Shown: positions 24,142 to 31,263 of the stretch, piece after piece
Position numbering within the stretch: the stretch's first letter is position 1
How the letters are laid out: every line of letters starts with the position of its first letter
Assembly: GCA_020635015.1 (NCBI GenBank)
Contig: JACKAP010000015.1
Location: forward strand, 62,001-126,000
Direction of reading: 5' to 3'
Source: Calditrichia bacterium
Lineage (GTDB): Bacteria; Calditrichota; Calditrichia; RBG-13-44-9; J075
Length of the DNA stretch: 64,000 nucleotides
The notes under the pieces: generated by a model
Databases searched by the model: none
What the model saw: only the letters and a program-made list of their open reading frames with translations
Told to the model about the DNA's origin: nothing
Made by a program: the position numbers and the translations under genes

Positions 24142-26532
24142 ATGCTGAAAAGTTACCTGAAAGCCGCCTGGAGAAACATTCTCAAGAAAAAGCTGATCTC
24201 GCTGATCAGCATTACCGGCCTGGCCATCGCGCTGGCAGTATGCATCCTGGTTGCCAAATTCGTTTATGATGAGTTGCGCTATGACCGCTTTTATCCTCAT
24301 GCCGGAGAACTTTACCGGATTGCGCTGGAGGGAGAATTATCCGGGATTCCCTTTGCCACCGCCACTTCCGGAGGGCCGGCGGGACTGGCGCTGAAAAACG
24401 ACTTCCCGGAAGTGATCAACGCCTGCCGCCTGCGGATGGTCTCCCAGCCGCCACTGCTGGCAGCCGGTATCCGGAAGTTTTACGAGGAACAAGTGTTCTT
24501 TGCCGACAGCAGTTTTTTTGCGATGTTCGGCGGGCAGTTCCTCGCCGGCGATCCCCGGAGCGCCCTGGCAGCGCCGCACAGCATGGTGCTGACCGAGTCG
24601 ATCGCCCGGAAATATTTCGGCGATGCGGATCCGCTGGGGAAAACCCTCACCTGGAATGAAGATGAGCTCTATACCATCAGCGCAGTTGTCGCCGATCCAC
24701 CGCAACATACCCATCTCAAATATCACGCCCTGGCCTCGTTTTCCTCGTTGGCGCAGCGCCCGGAATTCCAGCGGATGTATAATTCCTGGTTTGCCTTCAC
24801 CATCCATAATTATGTCCAGGTTTCCCCAACCGCCGACATCAACGAGCTGCAAAGCAAATTGCCGGTTTTTCTGGATACTTACATGGGAGAGGGCATCGCT
24901 CAGTTTGGCGGGCAGTTTGCTTTTTTCTTTCAGCCGGTGACGGATATCCATCTGCGGTCCGACCTCAAGCACGAATTTGAGCCGGGAGGCGATATCAATA
25001 AAGTGTACATTTTTGCATCGATCGCCATATTGATGCTGTTGATTGCCGGGTTCAATTATATCAATCTCCAAAACGCCGCTTCCCTGAAGCGGTTTCATGA
25101 AGTGGGGATGCGCAAGATCCTCGGCGCCAGCCGGCGAACGCTTTTTGGGCAGTTTTTACTGGAAAGCGTCCTTATCACGCTGTTCGCAATCCTGCTGGCG
25201 CTGCTACTGGTGCAGCTATCGCTGCCAACCTTCAATGACATTGCCGGCACGCAGTTGGATTTCTCCGATTTTCCCCTGCACTATCTGGTGCTGTTCCTGG
25301 CCGGTCTTTTTGTCGTGGCCGGATTGCTGACCAGTATTTATCCGGCCATTTTTCTCTCCGCTTTCCGTCCCCTGCAGGCGCTAAAAGGAGAGCGCGGATC
25401 GCTGACCGACCGAAAGATGTTGAAGCATTTTCTGGTAGGATTCCAATTTACGGTATCGATCGCCCTGATCAGCACCTCGCTGCTGGTGGTGAAGCAGTTG
25501 GATTATATCCGGCAGGTCGACACCGGCATCGCCGCGGACCATGTGCTGGTGCTGCCGCTGAGCAACCAGGATCTGCGCAGCAACTATCCGTTTCTCAAAG
25601 ATGAATTCAGCAGACTGCCCGGGGTGGTCGATGTCAGCGCGGCATCGAATTATCCCGGGAAATTCACCCGCCGGTCCGGATTCCTCCCGGAAGGTTTTTC
25701 CGATAAGGAGAGCATGCTGATCAACAATGTGCTGGTCGATCCGAATTTTACCAAAATGATGGGGCTTCGGGTGGTTGCCGGCAGAGACTTTTTCGAGCAA
25801 TCAACGGAAGGAAGCGGTGATGTATTGATCAACCGCACCTTGCAGCTTAAGTTGGGCTGGCAGGACCCCATCGGCAAAACCTTCGACGGCTTTGGCGAGC
25901 GCAAGCTGACCACCATCGGGGTGGTGGAGGATTTTCACTTTGCCTCCTTTCATAAAACCATCGAGCCGCTGATCATCAGCGCTTCCCCTGCCCAGGTCAA
26001 TTTCATGTTGATCCGAATCAGCCCGGAACAACCGGCGGCAACCCTGGGTGCGCTGCAATCTTCCTGGGAACGGCTGGCGGAAGGATTTCCCTTTGAATAT
26101 TTTTACCTCGACGAGTCGATCGATCACCTCTATCATGCCGATTGGCAGGCCAGCCGGATGGTGATTTACTTTACGGCGCTGGCCATTCTGATTGCCTGCC
26201 TGGGATTGTTTGCCCTGGCGCAGTTCAATCTGGAAAGGCGTACCAAAGAGATCGGTATCCGCAAAGTGCTGGGGGCTTCGGTTTCCCAGGTGGTGATGGT
26301 GCTATCCGGTGAATTCCTCTGGCGGATACTGGCCGCCAACCTGGTTGCCTGGCCGCTGGCCTATTGGGTGATAGACAAATGGCTGGAAAATTTTGCCTAT
26401 CAAATCGACATCGGAGTGGGGAGTTTTATGATCGCCGGATTTGCGGCGCTGCTGATCGCCCTGCTGACGGTAGGATTTCAATCGTTGCGCGCGGCCCGGG
26501 CGAATCCGGTGGAGGCGTTGAAGTATGAATGA
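24142..26532 (+). CDS. MacB/FtsX-type ABC transporter permease (paralogue)
   Basis: A 796-residue permease with the same architecture as its upstream neighbour: MLKSYLKAAWRNILKKKLIS at the N-terminus, first TM (GLAIALAVCILVAKFV), a PCD domain with ESIARKYFGDADPLGKTL, FtsX helices (RFHEVGMRKILGASRRTLFG), second PCD, and final FtsX block (RRTKEIGIRKVLGASVSQVV) ending RANPVEALKYE. The two proteins are clearly diverged over most of their length. Yet the last 30 bases of the genes and the flanking repeat are identical. It likely forms an envelope export or lipoprotein-handling complex with an unlinked ATPase, possibly as a heterodimer with its neighbour. Confidence 0.9.
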   Translation: MLKSYLKAAWRNILKKKLISLISITGLAIALAVCILVAKFVYDELRYDRFYPHAGELYRIALEGELSGIPFATATSGGPAGLALKNDFPEVINACRLRMVSQPPLLAAGIRKFYEEQVFFADSSFFAMFGGQFLAGDPRSALAAPHSMVLTESIARKYFGDADPLGKTLTWNEDELYTISAVVADPPQHTHLKYHALASFSSLAQRPEFQRMYNSWFAFTIHNYVQVSPTADINELQSKLPVFLDTYMGEGIAQFGGQFAFFFQPVTDIHLRSDLKHEFEPGGDINKVYIFASIAILMLLIAGFNYINLQNAASLKRFHEVGMRKILGASRRTLFGQFLLESVLITLFAILLALLLVQLSLPTFNDIAGTQLDFSDFPLHYLVLFLAGLFVVAGLLTSIYPAIFLSAFRPLQALKGERGSLTDRKMLKHFLVGFQFTVSIALISTSLLVVKQLDYIRQVDTGIAADHVLVLPLSNQDLRSNYPFLKDEFSRLPGVVDVSAASNYPGKFTRRSGFLPEGFSDKESMLINNVLVDPNFTKMMGLRVVAGRDFFEQSTEGSGDVLINRTLQLKLGWQDPIGKTFDGFGERKLTTIGVVEDFHFASFHKTIEPLIISASPAQVNFMLIRISPEQPAATLGALQSSWERLAEGFPFEYFYLDESIDHLYHADWQASRMVIYFTALAILIACLGLFALAQFNLERRTKEIGIRKVLGASVSQVVMVLSGEFLWRILAANLVAWPLAYWVIDKWLENFAYQIDIGVGSFMIAGFAALLIALLTVGFQSLRAARANPVEALKYE

Positions 26533-26831
26533 GCTGAGGGCTGAGGGCTGAGGGAAATTAATTTAAAAACGCTCTTACTGAGCACCGTGTAACGTTTTAT
26601 CGCATGGTGCAAAGGGCATGGGGCATGGCGCCGTCATGTGCAAGCGCAGGTTCCGACACCCGCACTGTAATACACCATGCCCCATGCAAAAGTTCTCCGC
26701 ATTACACAGTCCTCAGTATGAGCGTTTAAAAAAATACTTGGCAGTAGCACTTTGTTGGATTTTCTTCGCCCTCAGCCCTCAGCCCTCAGCCCTCAGCCCT
26801 CAGCCCTCAGCCCTCAGCCCTCAGCCCTCAG
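26533..26831. repeat. Nested inverted-repeat island: GCTGAGG/CCTCAGC outer arms, CATGGGGC core
   Basis: Three GCTGAGG units (26533-26553) directly after a stop codon face about nine CCTCAGC units (26769-26831). Inside these, AAAACGCTCTTACTGAGCAC (26567 on) pairs with the CTCAGTATGAGCGTTTAAAA region (26712 on), then a GCATGGGGCATGG-type core pairs with ACCATGCCCCATGC. The core is a copy of the composite element also found at 36.6 and 58.6 kb. No gene is seen in this 300-bp gap. Confidence 0.88.
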
Positions 26832-26836
26832 CAAGT

Positions 26837-27709
26837 TTAGTCGCCAAACTGCTGCATCCGCTCGAACAGCGCCTGGTTGTCGAAGAATAAATCGCGGTTG
26901 CCGGCGGTGAGGTATTCGATAAACTTTGCGCCGCCATAATAGAAGGCCACCCGGTTGTAGGGCGTTTCTTTGCCGCCGTGATTCAGAACGATGCCGTATT
27001 TTGCCTGCAGGCGATTTTCGACCAGGCGGGCGAAGCCTTCCTTCCATTCTTCCCAGACCATATATTCATAGTCGAGGGGATCGAGGTGCTTTTTCAAGGT
27101 CCGGCGGGCCTGCCGCACCCCGGCAGAGTCGTTGGCTGCCAGCGATTCGCTGAATTGCCCGTAAACGGCGGTGAATAATGAATCCTGGTAGGGAAAAGGA
27201 TGATTGAGCTCCCAGCTGAAATCTTGCTTTTCCATCGCGATACGGTTGATTTCCAGGGTTTGCTTGAGGGGATATTCGCAGCTGCGCGCCTGGGCGCAGT
27301 GCATGAATTCGTGGAACATCACCAGGTAGCCGTTGAGATCATCGAAGGCATCGGGGCTGACCACGCAAACCGACTGCCAGTTGTAGCGCTCCAGGGGAAA
27401 GGCTGCCCGCACACCTCGCGATATGGGAAAGGGCTGCGGGGCTTTCTTGTGAAACCGGTAATTTCCAGAGATCGAATCGATATCGAAGATATAAAGCGAT
27501 TCATTTTCTGCCACCGCCACCGGATAAAGCTTCTGCAGATACGGATGCAGCTCGTGCACTTCCTGCTGAATCATCCCCAGACGCCGCAGCGCGCTATCGC
27601 TGGAAGCGATGATGGCCGAATCGGCTCTGGCAGGCTGGGCAGAGCCGGTCATCGGTAGAAAAATAAATACCATACCCAAAGCAGCAGAGCGAAGCGCTTT
27701 TGACACCAT
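26837..27709 (-). CDS. Exported HExxH metallopeptidase-like protein
   Basis: A 290-residue protein with a signal peptide (LGMVFIFLPMTGSAQPARA) and AGGAGAG before ATG 27709. A zinc-peptidase motif HEFMH is at residues 133-137 (VMFHEFMHCAQ), and WKEGFARLVENRL about 90 residues later could give the third ligand Glu. This fits a gluzincin-type fold, but I do not recognise a named family. Cysteines near HCAQARSCEY may form a periplasmic disulfide. It is predicted to act in the periplasm or outside. The 3' end sits 6 bp from the CCTCAGC array. An alternative is a non-catalytic relative that kept the metal site. Confidence 0.65.
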   Translation of the reverse strand: MVSKALRSAALGMVFIFLPMTGSAQPARADSAIIASSDSALRRLGMIQQEVHELHPYLQKLYPVAVAENESLYIFDIDSISGNYRFHKKAPQPFPISRGVRAAFPLERYNWQSVCVVSPDAFDDLNGYLVMFHEFMHCAQARSCEYPLKQTLEINRIAMEKQDFSWELNHPFPYQDSLFTAVYGQFSESLAANDSAGVRQARRTLKKHLDPLDYEYMVWEEWKEGFARLVENRLQAKYGIVLNHGGKETPYNRVAFYYGGAKFIEYLTAGNRDLFFDNQALFERMQQFGD

Positions 27710-27984
27710 AAACTCTCTCCTGATTAGATCTAGATTGTAAACGCATCAATTATTCAACAGGCGCAAAGTGCGTAAAGTGTTTGACCCTGAATACTGAAAG
27801 TTGCTTACCTCAGTACGGCAAACGATTTCCGGATGTTTCATTATCACCGAATATTTTTCGAAACTTTTTTCCTTCCCTTCATATCAGTATTTTAAAGGAA
27901 GGAAGCGCATTTAATTTGGTCATAATTCAAAGAAACACCTGAGTCAAAACGAATTACGATCACGTTTTTCGTAACGGTTGTTAT

Positions 27985-29043
27985 ATGAAATTATACCTGA
28001 TCTCAACGCTGTGTTTAATACTTTCCGTCAGCATGGTTGCGGATCGTGTTAAGATCAAGAGAGTCCTGGACAGCAACCTGTTTGAGACCAATGCAGGGCA
28101 GCAAATCAGGCTTGTAAACATCGAGGCGCCATCCATCTCTGAACCGAATCCTCAAACCCGCGCGCTGGCATTCAAGATAAAAAGGTATGCCGAGGACCAA
28201 TTCCTTCACCAATCGCTTGATGTTGAATATATAAAATCTCACGATACTCCGGCGGGGGTTCAGTTCGTACTGATGTGGAAGCAATATCCGCTGCGCCGGG
28301 TTGATTTTAATCAGCGGTATTTAGAGCAGGGTTACGGGAAGTTAGTTCATCACTCAATTGCGCCCATCCCACAAAAATATCTTGATGCCGAGCAAATGGC
28401 GAAGTCCAAAAAACGTGGTGTATGGAATCAATATTGGTATACACCGCCACCTCCTAAGCGCTATGCCGTCCGTATGCTATATGGTTCCGGTAGCTATGAG
28501 AAATCCGAGGGAACCTATCATGAAGCGTTGCTATCCGTCCATCCTTTCGGCCCACGACGCGGCTCCGGCGTAAGATTTGCGATCTTGTATGGGAGATATA
28601 CGCAAGAATATGCCGCACCGCAAACCGGCGTTACCTACTATTCGGCAAACCCTTATTGGTTCATAAATGGCAAATATTTGGGCCTGGAACAGGGACTTCT
28701 CATATCGCGTTTTCCACACTCGGAAGGAATTAAATTCATTATGCTGCCAAGTGTTCGATTGAAGGCGGGTATCCTTAATCAAGCTTATGTAAGCCTGGAT
28801 TTCCTGACGGATGTACTCTACTCGCTATTTTCATATGGCATTAATCTTCAATATCCCCATTTCAAGATGTGGATCGGCGCAACGCCGCGGTTGATTGCAG
28901 ATCGGCAGATCATTGCGATAAAGACAGAATATCTTATCGGGAAAAGGGTTTTATTGAACTTGCATGGCGCCCGCTATCGCAATCGCTATGAAGCGGAAGA
29001 TGTCTTTGGATGGCGTTTTGGTTTCGGCTATATATTTCAATAG
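27985..29043 (+). CDS. Thermonuclease-like (SNc) domain fused to a probable outer-membrane barrel; active site degenerate
   Basis: A 352-residue protein with a signal peptide (LYLISTLCLILSVSMVA). Residues about 22-150 match the staphylococcal-nuclease fold (VKIKRVLDSNLFETNAGQ, IRLVNIEAPS, YLEQGYGKLV, AEQMAKSKKRGVWN). Compared with the family core RLxxVDTPE, Asp is Glu and the catalytic Glu is Ser. The second catalytic Arg (usually GRxLAY) reads GVQFVL. Nuclease activity is therefore doubtful. Residues 160-352 form alternating strands (YAVRMLYGSGSYEKSEG and onwards) ending in FGFGYIF, like an outer-membrane beta-barrel. By eye the gene is less GC-rich than its neighbours, hinting at transfer. 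No clear RBS. Confidence 0.7.
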   Translation: MKLYLISTLCLILSVSMVADRVKIKRVLDSNLFETNAGQQIRLVNIEAPSISEPNPQTRALAFKIKRYAEDQFLHQSLDVEYIKSHDTPAGVQFVLMWKQYPLRRVDFNQRYLEQGYGKLVHHSIAPIPQKYLDAEQMAKSKKRGVWNQYWYTPPPPKRYAVRMLYGSGSYEKSEGTYHEALLSVHPFGPRRGSGVRFAILYGRYTQEYAAPQTGVTYYSANPYWFINGKYLGLEQGLLISRFPHSEGIKFIMLPSVRLKAGILNQAYVSLDFLTDVLYSLFSYGINLQYPHFKMWIGATPRLIADRQIIAIKTEYLIGKRVLLNLHGARYRNRYEAEDVFGWRFGFGYIFQ

Positions 29044-29058
29044 CCGAAATTTATGGGC

Positions 29059-29238
29059 GAAGAGCGAAGAGCGAAGAGCGAAGAGCGAAGAGCGAAGAGC
29101 GAAGAGCGAAGAGCGAAGAGAAAAATAAAAGACTTGCAAAGCAAAGCAAGTGAAAAAAATTCCACGCTCCACGCTCCACGCTCCACGCTCCACGCTCCAC
29201 GCTCCACGCTCCACGCTCCACGCTCCACGCTCCACGCC
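29059..29238. repeat. Two heptamer arrays: GAAGAGC x9 and CTCCACG x11
   Basis: About nine GAAGAGC units (29059-29120) are followed by an AT-rich spacer and about eleven CTCCACG units (29161-29238). The first array begins 15 bp after the stop codon of the preceding gene. The second ends about 45 bp before the 3' end of the convergent D-aminoacylase gene. Confidence 0.95.
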
Positions 29239-29284
29239 CTTCGCGTCTTTCATTCCGCACTCCGCATTCCGAAATCCGAATTCG

Positions 29285-30976
29285 TCACGCCCTCTGCGCC
29301 TTGCCCATCCGCAACGCCTTACCCGCGAGCCGCCCGCTAAAATTATCCTGATCGATCACCACCTCCCCGTTGACAATCACGTAAGGAATCCCCTCGGGGT
29401 ACTGATGCGGCTCGCCCCAGGTAGCGCGGTCACGCACCCGGGCGGGGTCGAACAGGGTCACATCGGCCCAGTAGCCCTCGCGGAGCAAACCGCGGTCGAC
29501 CAGGCCGAGGGTTTGCGCCGGCAGGGCGGTAATTTTGCGCACCGCTTCTTCCAGCGGCATCAGGCCCTCTTCCCGCACGTATTTGCCCAGCAATCGCGGG
29601 AAGGTACCGAACGCCCGGGGATGGGGGTTGCCGGAACGCAGCGGCCCCTCGGCGGCCAGCGCCGAGCCGTCGCTGGCGGTCATGCAGTAGGGATAGGCCA
29701 GCAGCGCCGCGGTATTCTCCTCGCTCATGGCGAAGCCCACCATGCCTCCGCCCCCTTCTTCGGTGGTGATCAATTCCATCAGCAGCGCAAAAGGATCCCG
29801 ATCGCTCCCGGCCAGTTCCGCAATGGTCTTGCCCTCGTATTTTTTTCGTTCCGGATTACGCGGCACGCCGGAGATCATCACCGATCCCCAGCCGCCGATC
29901 TTCTCCACTTTCGCCAGCACCTCCGCCATCAGCGAATCGCGCAGGCTGCCGTCCTGCAGACGTGCGACAAACTTTTCTCTTCCCCCATCGCGGCTCCACA
30001 GCGGAAAAAGCGAAGAAAGGCCGGTATTATAAGCAATGTAGGGGTAGCGATCGCAGGTAACCGCCATGCCCCCTTCCCGGGCGGCGTCCAGCAGGGCGAG
30101 GATCTCCGGCAGCTTGTGCCAGTTGCGCCGGGCAGAAGCCTTCAGGTGGGAGACGTTCAGCGCCACCCCGGCGCCGCGGGCGATGGCGATGGCCTCCTGC
30201 AGCGCTTCGATGACGGTGTCGTCTTCGTTGCGCATGTGAGTGGAATAGATCCCCCGTCCGTCCATGGCGCGGCAGATCTCGATGATCTCGGCGGTGTCGG
30301 CAAAGCTTCCCGGGGTGTATTCCAAACCGGATGAAATGCCATAGGCGCCCTGGGCGAAGGCCTCGCGGGCCAGTTGCTGCATGCGGGCGATCTCCTCCGC
30401 GCTGGCCGCGCGGTCGTCTTCCCCCACCACGCATTCGCGCAGGGTGCCCTGCCCCACCATGCTCAGGGCATTGCTGATCATGCCGTTTTTCTCCAGAAAA
30501 TCGAAATAGCCGGCAAAATCCTCCCAACCGCTTTCCAGTCCGTAGTTTTTGCGCAACCGCTCGTGCAGCGACTCGCGCATCTCGCGGTTCAGCGGCGCCA
30601 TGGAACCGCCGTCCTGCCCGAGCACCTCGGTGGTGACGCCCTGGCGAATCTTCGACTGCGCCGCTCCGCCCAGCAGCAGTTCATCATCGCTATGGGAATG
30701 GAAATCGATGAAGCCCGGCGCCACCGCCAGTCCGGCAGCATCGATCTTGCGCCGGGCACTGCGGTCCTTCAGATCGCCAATGGCAGTGATCCGCCCGCCG
30801 CGAATCCCCACATCCTGCACTTCGCCCGCCCGGCCGCTGCCGTCCAGCACCAGGCCGCCCACGATGATCAAATCGAAATCGGCAAACCATCCACAGGAAA
30901 CGCCCCATAGTGAAGCTGAGGCCGCCACCCCGGCGCTGACTTTCAAAAACTTTCGACGGGAAACCATCTTTGCCAT
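29285..30976 (-). CDS. N-acyl-D-amino-acid deacylase (D-aminoacylase) family amidohydrolase, Tat-exported
   Basis: Starting at the ATG at 30976 (GGAG six bases upstream) the product is about 563 residues. A twin-arginine signal, SRRKFLKVSAGVAASASLWG, is followed by DLIIVGGLVLDGSGRAGEVQ. The metal-site strand is GFIDFHSHSDDELLLG and the D-aminoacylase segment is TTEVLGQDGGSMAPL. Further matches are GLEYTPGSFADTAEI, YSTHMRNED, NVSHLKAS and the C-terminal GYWADVTLFDPARVRDRATW. It should deacylate N-acyl-D-amino acids in the periplasm, as in peptidoglycan or D-peptide turnover. The Tat signal implies folding and metal insertion before export. The VSCG after the signal could alternatively be a lipobox. 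Confidence 0.92.
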   Translation of the reverse strand: MAKMVSRRKFLKVSAGVAASASLWGVSCGWFADFDLIIVGGLVLDGSGRAGEVQDVGIRGGRITAIGDLKDRSARRKIDAAGLAVAPGFIDFHSHSDDELLLGGAAQSKIRQGVTTEVLGQDGGSMAPLNREMRESLHERLRKNYGLESGWEDFAGYFDFLEKNGMISNALSMVGQGTLRECVVGEDDRAASAEEIARMQQLAREAFAQGAYGISSGLEYTPGSFADTAEIIEICRAMDGRGIYSTHMRNEDDTVIEALQEAIAIARGAGVALNVSHLKASARRNWHKLPEILALLDAAREGGMAVTCDRYPYIAYNTGLSSLFPLWSRDGGREKFVARLQDGSLRDSLMAEVLAKVEKIGGWGSVMISGVPRNPERKKYEGKTIAELAGSDRDPFALLMELITTEEGGGGMVGFAMSEENTAALLAYPYCMTASDGSALAAEGPLRSGNPHPRAFGTFPRLLGKYVREEGLMPLEEAVRKITALPAQTLGLVDRGLLREGYWADVTLFDPARVRDRATWGEPHQYPEGIPYVIVNGEVVIDQDNFSGRLAGKALRMGKAQRA

Positions 30977-31070
30977 AACCGCTCCGTTTGCAAAATTCAA
31001 CACATACCCGATTGCGGTAAAATACGAAAGTGGAGGGTAATAAAAAAATCAATATGCAGTATAAAAAGAC

Positions 31071-31256
31071 AATAGAACGCGGATGACGCGGATTTACGCG
31101 GATAACACTTTTGAATTAAAAAACGCTGTTACGGAGAACACAGAGAGTTCTCAGTTGTTAGACATCAGTTCTCCGTCCCTCTGTGTCTCCGTGCCCTCTG
31201 TGTCTCCGTGGCAAAATCAGTCTAATCCGCGAAAATCCGCGTCATCCGCGTTCTAT
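31071..31256. repeat. Nested inverted-repeat island (GCGGATGAC outer, CACAGAG inner arms)
   Basis: Outer arms: AATAGAACGCGGATGACGCG (31071-31103) against GCGTCATCCGCGTTCTAT (31239-31256) and preceding words. Inner: ACGGAGAACACAGAGAG (from 31131) against CTCCGTCCCTCTGTGTCTCC and repeats of it (31171-31212), with AGTTGTTA-like heptamer remnants between. The order of words is the same as in the 14.6-kb island. Confidence 0.87.
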
Positions 31257-31263
31257 CAGACAC

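Noticed and set aside
29150..30334. Large plus-strand frame opposite the D-aminoacylase gene
   Set aside because: It begins inside the CTCCACG array and is the antisense shadow of a gene with clear family motifs.
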